The notes under the pieces were generated by a model. That model had not been told where the DNA came from, did no database searches, and was given only the letters and a program-made list of their open reading frames with translations. Below are positions 10,446-18,954 of a stretch of DNA of 64,000 nt, piece by piece. The translations under genes and the position numbers were made by a program. Source of the DNA: Vibrio sp. J1-1 (GTDB lineage Bacteria; Pseudomonadota; Gammaproteobacteria; Enterobacterales; Vibrionaceae); assembly GCF_021728395.1 (NCBI RefSeq), contig NZ_JAKKCM010000002.1:186001-250000 (forward strand), written 5' to 3'. Position 1 is the first letter of the stretch. The number at the start of each line of letters is the position of its first letter.

Positions 10446-10561
10446 TTTTGTAGCATCATCCCAGCCAGTTGTGACTATTTGTTAAACTTTATTAACGGCT
10501 AAAGTACCCAATAATTGGCCACAAGTAAAGTATTATTGTGACCTATGTCTCTTAAATCTAT

Positions 10562-10590
10562 CCAGATTGAATGAAAATAATTCAATCTGG
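10562..10590. terminator. Hairpin downstream of the 188-aa gene
   Basis: An 11-bp perfect stem, CCAGATTGAAT at 10562-10572 and ATTCAATCTGG at 10580-10590, lies 10 bp beyond the stop of the minus-strand gene at 10600. It lacks a long T-run on either strand. Confidence 0.4.
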
Positions 10591-10599
10591 TGTGACTGA

Positions 10600-11166
10600 T
10601 TAGTGTTTGGGTGAATTGATGTTTATTTTGTGTTGCGCAGATGTTAATGCGCTTGCCTCTCTGTTGTAAACTGCAGCTAATCCAAGATAAAGCGAGGATA
10701 ATTTAGTATAGTCTTCAGCAAGTTGCTCCGCATTACTCTTATACCACTCTGCGGTAATCTGGTTTGACATCTTTTCCGACATTTTACAACTTTGAGCGAG
10801 CTTTTCCCAGCCGTTGGCTGACCACTTAGATTGTGTACTGAGCTTGGTTATTTCATTGGCTTTTTGGGTTAACTCTTGGCGATATTTTATAGAAGATTCT
10901 AGTTGGGCTAGGAGCATATCCCTACGAGATTTTACGCGCCAAAGCATCACTAGCTCGTTGGGAGAAAACTCCTTGGATAAGAGTGGTCGTTGTTTATGTT
11001 CCATCAGAAGTGCATTGAAGACTTTGACATGCTGATTGTACTTAGACTCTAGCCTGTTGAATTCATTCAGATTATCATTCCATGAAGACGGGGTGCATGG
11101 CACATTTGAATAGCATACCGATGGGAAGACGAAAAGCAAAAGTATCCATTTAAGCTTGTTTATCAT
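10600..11166 (-). CDS. Exported protein of unknown function
   Basis: A 188-residue protein that I do not recognise. It starts with a signal peptide (MINKLKWILLLFVFPSVCYS, cleavage probably near residue 20) and the mature part is predicted to be largely helical and hydrophilic, with long charged stretches and two cysteines (CTPSS near residue 24 and SCKMS near 127) that could form a disulfide. No membrane anchor or lipobox is visible. The flanking genes are unrelated, so context gives no role. Confidence 0.7.
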   Translation of the reverse strand: MINKLKWILLLFVFPSVCYSNVPCTPSSWNDNLNEFNRLESKYNQHVKVFNALLMEHKQRPLLSKEFSPNELVMLWRVKSRRDMLLAQLESSIKYRQELTQKANEITKLSTQSKWSANGWEKLAQSCKMSEKMSNQITAEWYKSNAEQLAEDYTKLSSLYLGLAAVYNREASALTSAQHKININSPKH

Positions 11167-11273
11167 TATTATTCACGTTAGTTAAGCGACTCTTTTAACT
11201 ATAGTTTATTGCTGGCGAAGTATAATCAAGTATCTTTTGGGATATTTGCCCAAAATAGAAGGGAAAAGATATT

Positions 11274-11942
11274 ATGAAGAAAGCGCTTATCGCGATGATA
11301 GCTGTCTTAATGCTTGGAGGCGCTGGTTTTGGTTATTATTTCTTCTTTATGCAAAAGGATCAGCCAGAACCGACAAGAGAAGCCTCTTCTCCTGAAGCTC
11401 AAGTAAAAGAAGAAGCGTCAAAACCTGTCATGGATTTGGAATCTGTACCGCCTGAAACGACCGAGTATTACGTGATTGAACGTCAGGTTAGCGTGTACAA
11501 CAAACCAGATCATAGCGCGTTAGTTGTTGATACGATCTACAAAGGGGAAAAGGTCGTCGTTTTGGAAAAGTCTAACGGTTGGTATCGCATCTCCGATTAT
11601 CTCGTTTATGAGGACGGCGGTGAAGAAACGGCGGAATGGTTAGATGCAAAAGGGCTGTCGGATGCTGAACCAGTGATTAAAGAGCAAGAGCGCTTAGAGA
11701 TACTCGATGGGTATTTACAGAAGTCAGACGATTTAAAAGACAATCTAGAAATATTTCGCAACAAGACACAACGGTTGTTGGACGACAATACGTGTGAGCC
11801 AGAAGATTTCACAGAACTTGGCGGGTGGGTTCGTTCTGTGACTTACAAGCAGCGAAATGTGTACTTCATATACTGTGGTGGTTTAGAGCAAGAGAATAAA
11901 ATCTATCTGGACGTTGATAGTGGTGAAATATTCTATCGTTAG
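11274..11942 (+). CDS. Membrane-anchored protein with an SH3-like domain
   Basis: A 222-residue protein with one N-terminal membrane segment (MIAVLMLGGAGFGYYFFF), an acidic Pro/Glu linker (about 28-60), and a bacterial SH3-like region at about 65-110 (YVIERQVSVYNKPDHSALVVDTIYKGEKVVVLEKSNGWYRI). A C-terminal part with two cysteines (DNTCEPEDF and IYCGGL) follows. The SH3-like part suggests binding to peptidoglycan or a peptide in the periplasm, which is inference. GGGAAAAG upstream of the ATG serves as ribosome-binding site. It lies just before vemP but is separated from it by 134 bp. Confidence 0.72.
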   Translation: MKKALIAMIAVLMLGGAGFGYYFFFMQKDQPEPTREASSPEAQVKEEASKPVMDLESVPPETTEYYVIERQVSVYNKPDHSALVVDTIYKGEKVVVLEKSNGWYRISDYLVYEDGGEETAEWLDAKGLSDAEPVIKEQERLEILDGYLQKSDDLKDNLEIFRNKTQRLLDDNTCEPEDFTELGGWVRSVTYKQRNVYFIYCGGLEQENKIYLDVDSGEIFYR

Positions 11943-12025
11943 ACATAAAGCGTTTAGGTCATGGCAAAGATGGAATCAGAGATTTAGATCTTTTTAGTTG
12001 TTCAGACTAATCAATAGGCATAGTA

Positions 12026-12041
12026 TCACCGGGCCGGGTGA
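12026..12041 (+). promoter_or_regulatory. GC-rich hairpin in the vemP leader
   Basis: TCACCGGGCCGGGTGA folds into a 5-bp stem (TCACC with GGTGA) 36 bp before vemP. The same TCACC/GGTGA arms recur in the hairpin at the secD2 ribosome-binding site. It may lie in the leader of the transcript. Confidence 0.3.
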
Positions 12042-12076
12042 GTAAACTCAGCCTTGTTTTATTTTAGTGAGTTTTC

Positions 12077-12556
12077 ATGTCTCTGATTTATCTTAGAAAG
12101 CTATTTTTTCTGCTGCTTGCAACGGTATTACTGCCAGTGCATGTTTCAGCTGCCCAAGCTGATCAGAAAGCTCACTTACCGTATTTCAGTAAACTACAAC
12201 CCTTTGTAGCGGCAAGCACATCCCCAATTTCAGACGATGATTTTTCTGAAGCGTCAGAAGAGTCCACGCGCGCGCCGGTATCTGAAGGTCATGCAAATTC
12301 AGATTCGTCGGCGATATTTAATTCGCAACGCTGGCTCTCTCATGTTCGAGAAGGGCTTGATGAAGAAGATGTCGATTTTGTCGGCGATCTCAATGCGCCT
12401 TTCTATGTGGATGTTGGCTATAGTTACAGCCTGATCAATATTAACTGGCGTCAAAACCAGTCCATTTTTTATCATTTCACAAGCGACTATCGCCTTTCTG
12501 GTTGGAAAGAAACCAATGCGATGTATGTTGCTCTTAATAGTCAGTTTTCTGCCTAA
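12077..12556 (+). CDS. vemP: VemP, export-monitoring arrest peptide
   Basis: VemP is a secreted Vibrio protein that stalls its own ribosome until the Sec machinery pulls on it. The stall opens the mRNA and allows secD2/secF2 translation; in Vibrio this reports on low-sodium conditions in which the sodium-driven SecDF1 works poorly. The protein here has exactly 159 residues, the known length, a signal peptide (cleavage near VSAA at residue 24) and the C-terminal arrest segment GWKETNAMYVALNSQFSA, with the arrest-point glutamine at position 156. The segment just before it reads YRLSG, where I recall HRISG in the V. alginolyticus protein. The gene lies directly upstream of secD2 and secF2, as in the known system. 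Confidence 0.93.
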   Translation: MSLIYLRKLFFLLLATVLLPVHVSAAQADQKAHLPYFSKLQPFVAASTSPISDDDFSEASEESTRAPVSEGHANSDSSAIFNSQRWLSHVREGLDEEDVDFVGDLNAPFYVDVGYSYSLININWRQNQSIFYHFTSDYRLSGWKETNAMYVALNSQFSA

Positions 12557-12724
12557 ACACCATCACTCTGCACATTCTGTGCAATCTCAACACGACGACG
12601 GTATTCATCAGAACAGATCTGTGTTCTGAGCATTCTTTATCCTAGATTATTTTCTGGGCGTAGGTTGTCGTGTCTTGACTCTATCAAAGTAAAATCTTCA
12701 CCTAAGGGTGAGGGGATGATGTTT
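12555..12724 (+). promoter_or_regulatory. vemP-secD2 intercistronic RNA switch
   Basis: Bases 12555-12566 (AAACACCATCAC, starting in the vemP stop codon) can pair with 12713-12724 (GGGATGATGTTT), which run from the secD2 ribosome-binding site to 2 bases before its ATG: 10 of 12 positions pair. Two local hairpins lie between them, TGCACA-TTC-TGTGCA (12569-12583) and an imperfect stem at about 12610-12632. A third hairpin (12695-12702 with 12707-12714) covers the GGTGAGGGG site itself. A ribosome stalled at codon 156 would cover the left arm and release the secD2 start. The pairing is seen by eye; the mechanism is known for VemP. Confidence 0.7.
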
Positions 12725-12726
12725 AT

Positions 12727-14565
12727 ATGAAGAAAACACCAAAACCAGCCAAAAGTAGAAAATTACTAAACCACTATTCTGCTTGGAAATATGTCGTGCT
12801 TATCGCGACAATCATTATTCTGACGCTGAGTGCCATTCCGACCTGGTTTGGCGAGCAGCCATCGATCCAAGTGACCTTTTCTGACCAAAACCAGAGTAAA
12901 ATGTCACTGGTACAACTCAATCAATTGTTCAAAACGAACCAGATTTCTACCGACAGAATCATCGAAAAGGATGGCAAAACAACCATCGTTTTTGGCAGTG
13001 AAGACGCACAAAGTAAAGCTCGTGTTCTGCTCAATAAACAGTTGGATAAAGAGGACAGCATCACCTTCTCGTATGTCTCTGTTGCGCCAGAATGGTTGAG
13101 CGAGATGGGCTTTAACCCGATTAAGCTGGGCCTTGATCTACGTGGTGGTGTGCAGTTCCTGTTGAATGTTGATGTAAATAAAGCATTCGAAGAGCAAAGA
13201 GACGCACTGATCGATGAGATCAAAGCTGACCTGCGTGACAATCGAACACGTGGCGTTCAGGTTCGCGCTGAAAGTGGTAATCGTATTGCCGTCAACAGTG
13301 AGAGTGAAAAGACACTCGCTGATGTAAACCAGTTTTTGCAGCAAAATTACCCAGGCTGGGTAGCAAAAAGCTCAGTAAGAGGATTCGTGCTGGAGCCTAG
13401 TGAGCAAAATATCCAGGAATTCCAGTCCACGACGCTACAGCAGAACTTGAAGATCATGCGTGGTCGAATTGAAGAGTTGGGTATTACGGAAGCACTTGTT
13501 CAGCGTCAGGGTAAAGAGAGCATTCGTATTGAGTTACCTGGTGTTCAAGACCCAGCGCAAGCGAAAAATGTGATTGGTGCAACGGCAAGTCTGGCTTTCT
13601 ATGAAGTGAAAGACGCAAGCAAAGCGCAAAGCAGTCAAGATTTGGTATTGAAAGACAATGATGGCCGCACCGTGACACTGAGTAAGCGTCCGGTACTTAC
13701 TGGTGAGCACATTGTGAACGCTCGTGCTGGTGTGGACAAAATGGGCATGTCAGAGGTAAACATCTCGCTTGACCATGCTGGTGGTAAGAAAATGAGTGAT
13801 TTTTCTGCCACGCATATTGGTAAGCCAATGGCGACGGTATACCGCGAATACCAGACGAATGAACGCGGTGTTACTGAGCGTAACGAGCGTGTCATCAGTG
13901 TTGCGACGATTCAATCTCAGCTTGGCAGCCAGTTCCGTATTACCGGCGCGGGAAGCATGGATGAAGCACAGCAACTGGCACTTTTACTGCGAGCTGGTTC
14001 TCTGACCGCACCGGTCACAATCGTTGAAGAGCGTACAATCGGTGCCTCTCTTGGTGCTGAGAACATCCAAAATGGCTTTGCGGCGCTGGCTTTAGGCTTG
14101 GGTCTAACGCTGACTTTTATGGCGCTTTGGTACCGCCGTTTAGGTTGGGTCGCTAATGTCGCTTTGTGTGCCAACATGCTGTGCTTACTCGGGCTCATCG
14201 GACTACTTCCAGGTGCGGTTCTCACTTTGCCGGGTATCGCTGGTTTGGTGCTCACGGTCGGCATGGCGGTGGATACTAACGTGATTATCTTTGAACGAAT
14301 CAAGGACAAAATGCGCGAAGGGCGAAGCTTTGCACAGGCTATTGATCTTGGTTTTGACAGTGCATTTGCCACCATCCTTGATGCCAATATTACCACCATG
14401 ATTACGGCTGTGATTTTGTATGCCATAGGTAACGGTCCGATCCAGGGCTTTGCTTTAACGCTAGGTTTGGGTCTGTTGACCAGTATGTTTACTGGCGTAT
14501 TTGCCTCTCGAGCAATGATCAACTTAATTTGGGGCCGTGATGCCCGTCGTGATGTGAGAGTTTAA
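12727..14565 (+). CDS. secD2: SecD2, protein translocase accessory subunit
   Basis: SecD is an inner-membrane partner of SecYEG that uses ion flow to pull exported proteins into the periplasm. The 612-residue protein has the expected parts: first membrane segment (about 18-38), large periplasmic region with the P1 head (KLGLDLRGGVQFLLNVD at about 137-153), and five C-terminal membrane segments with the conserved GLVLTVGMAVDTNVIIFERIKDKMREG. It is the second-copy, VemP-controlled type because vemP precedes it. The gap to secF2 is 2 bp. The ATG at 12727 is preceded by GAGGGG inside a hairpin, which fits repression in the absence of VemP stalling. Confidence 0.95.
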   Translation: MKKTPKPAKSRKLLNHYSAWKYVVLIATIIILTLSAIPTWFGEQPSIQVTFSDQNQSKMSLVQLNQLFKTNQISTDRIIEKDGKTTIVFGSEDAQSKARVLLNKQLDKEDSITFSYVSVAPEWLSEMGFNPIKLGLDLRGGVQFLLNVDVNKAFEEQRDALIDEIKADLRDNRTRGVQVRAESGNRIAVNSESEKTLADVNQFLQQNYPGWVAKSSVRGFVLEPSEQNIQEFQSTTLQQNLKIMRGRIEELGITEALVQRQGKESIRIELPGVQDPAQAKNVIGATASLAFYEVKDASKAQSSQDLVLKDNDGRTVTLSKRPVLTGEHIVNARAGVDKMGMSEVNISLDHAGGKKMSDFSATHIGKPMATVYREYQTNERGVTERNERVISVATIQSQLGSQFRITGAGSMDEAQQLALLLRAGSLTAPVTIVEERTIGASLGAENIQNGFAALALGLGLTLTFMALWYRRLGWVANVALCANMLCLLGLIGLLPGAVLTLPGIAGLVLTVGMAVDTNVIIFERIKDKMREGRSFAQAIDLGFDSAFATILDANITTMITAVILYAIGNGPIQGFALTLGLGLLTSMFTGVFASRAMINLIWGRDARRDVRV

Positions 14566-14567
14566 TC

Positions 14568-15470
14568 ATGGTCAAAATATTACAGCAACATATTCGTAAA
14601 ATTCGCTACTTTACTACCTTAGTCTCATTAATTCTGACCGTGATTGCGATTGCAGCGCTGGGAATGAGAGGACTGAACCTTGGCCTCGACTTTACCGGCG
14701 GCATGGTGACTGAAGTTAAAATCGACAAGCAGTTAACTAATCAAGATGTGCTGAGTGCGTTGCAGCCCGAATTGGGTGAATCGACATCAGTGACTCGTTC
14801 TGGCGAAGAAGGTCGCTGGGTTATTCGCTATTCAGCGCCCGAACAAGGACAAGAGCTAGTAAGTGTCCCTGATGTATTAAAGCCGATTTCGCATCAAGTC
14901 GATGTGGTAAGTAACAGTATTGTCGGGGCGCAAGTTGGTCAGGATCTGTTTGAGCAAGGTGGTCTGGCGCTGCTCGTTTCGGTATTGACCATCTTGGCTT
15001 ACTTATGTTTCCGTTTTGAATGGCGTTTAGCCAGCGGATCATTATTCGCCCTTGCACACGATGTGGTGCTTGTACTAGGTTTCTTCGCTATTACCCAGAT
15101 GGAGTTTAACCTAACCGTTTTTGCCGCAATTTTGGCGATTCTTGGTTACTCTCTCAATGACTCGATCATCATCGCTGACCGAATTCGAGAGTTACTAATC
15201 GCGAAGCAGAGTTGGAAAACAGAAGAAATCAATGATCAAGCCGTTATTGCAACATTTTCTCGTACTATGGTGACATCAGGAACGACATTAATCACGGTCG
15301 GGGCATTGTGGATCATGGGCGGTGCCGCGTTGGCTGGGTTTTCTACCGCCATGTTTATTGGTGTTCTATCGGGCACTTGGTCGTCTATTTCAATTGGTAC
15401 CGTTTTACCAGAGCGATTGAAACTGGAGCCAAAGCATTATTTACCAGTAGAGATTGATAGTGCGCCTTAA
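14568..15470 (+). CDS. secF2: SecF2, protein translocase accessory subunit
   Basis: SecF forms a complex with SecD. The 300-residue protein shows the first membrane segment (about 13-35), the NLGLDFTGGMVTEVKI motif at the start of the periplasmic domain, and five further membrane segments including AILGYSLNDSIIIADRIRE, the SecF counterpart of the SecD motif. It starts 2 bp after secD2 and ends before a strong terminator, so vemP-secD2-secF2 is one transcription unit. In the described Vibrio system the second SecDF copy works at low sodium; whether this copy uses protons cannot be read from the sequence. Confidence 0.95.
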   Translation: MVKILQQHIRKIRYFTTLVSLILTVIAIAALGMRGLNLGLDFTGGMVTEVKIDKQLTNQDVLSALQPELGESTSVTRSGEEGRWVIRYSAPEQGQELVSVPDVLKPISHQVDVVSNSIVGAQVGQDLFEQGGLALLVSVLTILAYLCFRFEWRLASGSLFALAHDVVLVLGFFAITQMEFNLTVFAAILAILGYSLNDSIIIADRIRELLIAKQSWKTEEINDQAVIATFSRTMVTSGTTLITVGALWIMGGAALAGFSTAMFIGVLSGTWSSISIGTVLPERLKLEPKHYLPVEIDSAP

Positions 15471-15497
15471 TGCATATTTGTGTTTATAGCTAAGAGA

Positions 15498-15528
15498 AAA
15501 CGCCACTCGTTCAGAAGTGGCGTTTTTT
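15498..15528 (+). terminator. Terminator after secF2
   Basis: A 10-bp stem, AAACGCCACT at 15498-15507 and AGTGGCGTTT at 15516-15525, runs into T to 15528. A second small palindrome (AGCGCTA 15590-15596 with TAGCGCT 15605-15611) lies just beyond the stop of the converging LysE-type gene. Confidence 0.9.
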
Positions 15529-15617
15529 ATTTCATGGGAATAGAAATACTATTGTTGGAGACAGAGAAACTATTTGGTAACTCTATTAGAGCGCTATCAG
15601 AAGTTAGCGCTTTACCA

Positions 15618-16238
15618 TTAACTCATTAATAGCCAAACGCCAACACCCATCATCAAAGTGCCCGCTACGCGGTTCATCAGACGGACATTTTTTGAATGCC
15701 CAAGTACACGTTTTAACCCTTTCCCTCCGGTTGCGTAGAGGGACATACAGAGGAATTCAAACATCAGAATGATCGAAATTAACACGGCCAATTGAGGAGC
15801 AAGTGCAGCATTTTGATCAATAAATGGTGGGAGTAGAGAAATCATAAAAGCCCAGCCTTTTGGGTTCGCAATCGCAGTTACGAAACCTTGAATGACTAAG
15901 TTCCAGTTACCTTGGGGCAAGGCGGATGCTGTCTCTAGATTGATGGCAAGTTTGCCTCGTGAACGCCACATTTCAATGCCTAGGTATAGCAAATAGGCGC
16001 CACCGATAAATTTAAGTACGATAAATAACCACGGATAATTAAGCATAATTGCCGCTATGCCCAGCACTGCTGAGATCGAAACAAGGGCAACCCCAGCCAG
16101 CTCACCCATCATCATCCATAACGCGCGTCGATACCCGACACTCATTCCTAACGTGAGTGCAAGTGTCATACACATCCCGGGCGTAATGGAAACAAAAAAG
16201 AAGGTAGGGATGAACATACTAAGCAATGTCATATTCAT
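15618..16238 (-). CDS. LysE/RhtB-family amino-acid exporter
   Basis: A membrane protein of about 206 residues with six hydrophobic segments and the LysE-family signature near the N-terminus (FIPTFFFVSITPGMCMTLALTLGMSVGYRRAL) and the GGAYLLYLGIEMWRS motif after the third segment. Members export amino acids such as lysine, threonine or homoserine lactone; the substrate here is not known. The ATG at 16238 is chosen because 16 in-frame residues upstream do not look like part of the family. No strong ribosome-binding site is seen. Confidence 0.85.
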   Translation of the reverse strand: MNMTLLSMFIPTFFFVSITPGMCMTLALTLGMSVGYRRALWMMMGELAGVALVSISAVLGIAAIMLNYPWLFIVLKFIGGAYLLYLGIEMWRSRGKLAINLETASALPQGNWNLVIQGFVTAIANPKGWAFMISLLPPFIDQNAALAPQLAVLISIILMFEFLCMSLYATGGKGLKRVLGHSKNVRLMNRVAGTLMMGVGVWLLMS

Positions 16239-16875
16239 AGGTGTTATCAATTGTCTAATAAAAGAAGACTCACAAAGATAGTGCAAAGTCGTTGTGGATG
16301 CTACTACTAACTTTTAATCACTTTTATATTTATATTATTGAACTTAATAAATTATATTAAATTAAAATACATCATATTTTAATAATCGCGTCATATTAGT
16401 GCGTTTGCACCAGCTCGGAGCGAAATTTTTAATTTTATAATTATAACTTAGGTGTTAGTAATAATTCTCTTTTGCAGTTCATATTTAAGCACTATTATTA
16501 AAGCAAAAATTCTGTTTTAAACGTGTTAAACGTTTACACTAATATAATTATAATTAATTTTGAATTAATACTCTATTTTTCGTTTTTTTAAAATCTAGGT
16601 AAATATTAATACGATCTTATTTCACTAAATGGTGTAATTTCTTTTTATCAATATAACTCATTGAATTTAAATATTTTTTGTTGATTGCGTGTGGTTTTGG
16701 TTGAGATTTAATTTCATTTAAAAACAATGGCTTATAGTTAATTGTAACGTATTTAACAATTAATTAACCTTTCATTGTTTGTGGGATCTAAATCAATAAT
16801 ACGAAAATAGACTATAGTATTATTTGAAATGTAACACTTATGGATTAAATTAGAATAAAAGGCATTCAAGGATTT
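16239..16875. other. AT-rich divergent control region
   Basis: About 640 bp, very rich in A and T, between the LysE-type exporter and the pha operon. I see no recognisable gene, repeat or RNA in it. It must carry both divergent promoters. Its composition suggests binding of H-NS-like silencers, which is inference. Confidence 0.4.
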
Positions 16876-16953
16876 ATGCCGAAAAAAATTATTAAACAAT
16901 TCGGGTTTGTAATTAGTAGATTTATTTTCCGTAAAGAATGGAGTCGTCAATGA
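16876..16953 (+). CDS. Candidate 25-codon ORF coupled to phaB
   Basis: An ATG at 16876 with AAGGAT just before it opens a frame of 25 codons whose TGA overlaps the phaB start (ATGA at 16950-16953). The peptide begins MPKKIIKQFGF and is basic and partly amphipathic, with FVISRFIFRKEW in its second half. The overlap with phaB suggests translational coupling. I do not recognise it as a named gene, and the spacing of its ribosome-binding site (about 3-4 bp) is short, so it could also be chance. Confidence 0.4.
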   Translation: MPKKIIKQFGFVISRFIFRKEWSRQ

Positions 16954-17690
16954 ATAAAGTCGCTTTGATCACCGGGTCAAAAGGCGGAATTGGTTCCGCA
17001 ATTTCCTCTCAACTCGTGAACGATGGCTATCGAGTTATCGCTACCTACAACACCGGCAATTATGACTGTGCGTTGGAATGGTTTAACAGCAAAGGTTTTA
17101 CCAAAGACCAAGTTCGCCTTTTGGAGTTAGATGTTACCGACACAGCTCAATGTGCAGAAAAGTTAGCACTTTTGCTTCAAGAAGAGGGGACGCTTGACGT
17201 TGTGGTCAACAACGCAGGTATTACTCGTGACGGCGTCTTCAAGAAGATGACGGCAGAAGCTTGGAACGACGTGATCAATACCAACCTCAATAGTTTGTTC
17301 AACGTTACTCAGCCAATTTTCGCGGCAATGTGTGAAAAAGGTGGCGGACGTATCATCAATATCTCTTCGGTTAATGGGCTTAAAGGTCAGTTTGGTCAAG
17401 CGAACTACAGCGCTGCGAAAGCTGGCATGATTGGCTTTTCTAAGGCGTTGGCTTTCGAAGGTGCACGCTCAGGCGTTACCGTCAACGTGATTGCTCCGGG
17501 GTACACCGGAACGCCAATGGTAGAGCAAATGAAACCTGAAGTGTTGGAGTCGATTACTAATCAAATTCCAATGAAGCGTTTAGCGACACCAGAAGAGATT
17601 GCAGCATCTGTTAGCTTCTTAGTGAGTGATGCAGGCGCATATATCACTGGCGAAACACTGTCGGTGAACGGCGGCCTTTACATGCACTAA
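16950..17690 (+). CDS. phaB: PhaB, acetoacetyl-CoA reductase
   Basis: PhaB reduces acetoacetyl-CoA to (R)-3-hydroxybutyryl-CoA with NADPH for polyhydroxybutyrate synthesis. The 246-residue protein is a classical short-chain dehydrogenase: TGSKGGIGSAIS nucleotide-binding motif at residues about 8-19, NNAGITRDG at about 84-92, the catalytic Ser in NISSVNG and YSAAK (Tyr-x-x-x-Lys) at about 150. The ATG at 16950 has GGAG 6 bp upstream and gives the family length; an in-frame ATG at 16938 is less likely. It is first in the order phaB-phaA-phaP-phaC. Confidence 0.95.
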   Translation: MNKVALITGSKGGIGSAISSQLVNDGYRVIATYNTGNYDCALEWFNSKGFTKDQVRLLELDVTDTAQCAEKLALLLQEEGTLDVVVNNAGITRDGVFKKMTAEAWNDVINTNLNSLFNVTQPIFAAMCEKGGGRIINISSVNGLKGQFGQANYSAAKAGMIGFSKALAFEGARSGVTVNVIAPGYTGTPMVEQMKPEVLESITNQIPMKRLATPEEIAASVSFLVSDAGAYITGETLSVNGGLYMH

Positions 17691-17698
17691 GGATAGAG

Positions 17699-18910
17699 AT
17701 GATGGAAAAAGTTTATATCGTAGCAGCAAAGCGTACACCAATTGGCGCATTTGGTGGAAGTTTAAAAAATACGTCGGCGGGCAACTTAGCGGCAGTCGCT
17801 ATTAAAGGGGCTCTCGAAGCTGCAAAACTGAGTGGCGATAAGATCGATGAAGTAATTGTTGGTAATGTTGTTAGCGCAGGCCAAGGGATGGGCGTGGGTC
17901 GCCAAGCGGCACTATTTGCGGGTATACCAGAATCTGTGCCAGCGTATGGCGTCAATATGGTGTGTGGTAGCGGCATGAAAACCGTGATGGATGCTGTAGC
18001 TCACATTCGTAACGGCGATGCGCAAGTAGTGGTTGCTGCTGGCGTTGAGGTTATGTCTCAAATCCCTTTCACGGTACCAAGTAGCGTCCGCGATGGTAAT
18101 AAGATGGGCAACATGGAAATGAAAGATCTGCTCATTACGGACGGGCTAACGGATATTTTTAATCAGTACCATATGGGCGTGACCGCGGAAAACGTGGCGA
18201 AGGAAGTGGGTATTACCCGAGAACAGCAAGACGCCTATGCCTTAGCCAGCCAACAAAAAGCAGTCGCTGCGATTGAAGCGGGTAAATTCAAAGATGAAAT
18301 TGTACCGGTTGAAGTAACGCAGCGCCGTGAAAAGATTCTGTTTGATACAGACGAATACCCAAAGGCAAATGCAACACTCGAAGGTTTGAGCAAGCTGCGC
18401 CCTGCATTTGACCGCGAAGGTACGGTGACCGCGGGTAACGCATCAGGAATCAACGATGGTGCGAGTGCGATCATCGTAGCATCAGAAAGCGCAGTTCAAG
18501 CGCATGGCTTGACACCTCTGACTGAGATTGTGAGTTATGCGCAGTCAGGTATCGATCCGAAGACCATGGGGCTCGGGCCAGTTGAATCGGTGAATAAAGC
18601 GCTAGTGAAAGCAGAGATCAATATTCAGGATATTGATGTATATGAGTTGAATGAAGCCTTTGCGGCTCAGGCTCTTGGGGTGATTCATCAGTTGGCAGAA
18701 ACAAACCAAGTTCCGGTCAATACGATTCAAGATAAAGCAAACTTCAATGGCGGTGCGATTGCGTTAGGTCACCCACTTGGTGCATCTGGCAACCGAATTC
18801 TGGTCACTTTAGTTCACGAACTTCATAAGCAGGACGCCCAATACGGTGTGGCTTCACTGTGTGTGGGTGGCGGTATGGGGACAGCTGTCATTCTAAAAGC
18901 AATTAAGTAA
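17699..18910 (+). CDS. phaA: PhaA, acetyl-CoA acetyltransferase
   Basis: PhaA condenses two acetyl-CoA to acetoacetyl-CoA, the first step of polyhydroxybutyrate synthesis. The protein of about 402 residues has the thiolase active-site cysteine in [11 protein letters not shown] (about residue 90), the [10 protein letters not shown] motif near residue 360 with its histidine, and the second catalytic cysteine in [13 protein letters not shown] near the C-terminus. Two ATG codons in tandem (17699 and 17702) are both usable after AAGGATAGAG. It starts 8 bp after phaB. Confidence 0.95.
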   Translation: MMEKVYIVAAKRTPIGAFGGSLKNTSAGNLAAVAIKGALEAAKLSGDKIDEVIVGNVVSAGQGMGVGRQAALFAGIPESVPAYGVNMVCGSGMKTVMDAVAHIRNGDAQVVVAAGVEVMSQIPFTVPSSVRDGNKMGNMEMKDLLITDGLTDIFNQYHMGVTAENVAKEVGITREQQDAYALASQQKAVAAIEAGKFKDEIVPVEVTQRREKILFDTDEYPKANATLEGLSKLRPAFDREGTVTAGNASGINDGASAIIVASESAVQAHGLTPLTEIVSYAQSGIDPKTMGLGPVESVNKALVKAEINIQDIDVYELNEAFAAQALGVIHQLAETNQVPVNTIQDKANFNGGAIALGHPLGASGNRILVTLVHELHKQDAQYGVASLCVGGGMGTAVILKAIK

Positions 18911-18954
18911 TTTTTTAAACGGACATTTATATTCATTTATCTAGGAGATACACC

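Noticed and set aside
10207-10485. 92-codon plus-strand frame after the methyltransferase gene
   Set aside because: It overlaps a more protein-like frame on the minus strand and has no ribosome-binding site.
13917-14522. 201-codon minus-strand frame inside secD2
   Set aside because: It is a shadow of the certain secD2 coding frame, with a composition typical of reversed membrane-protein codons.
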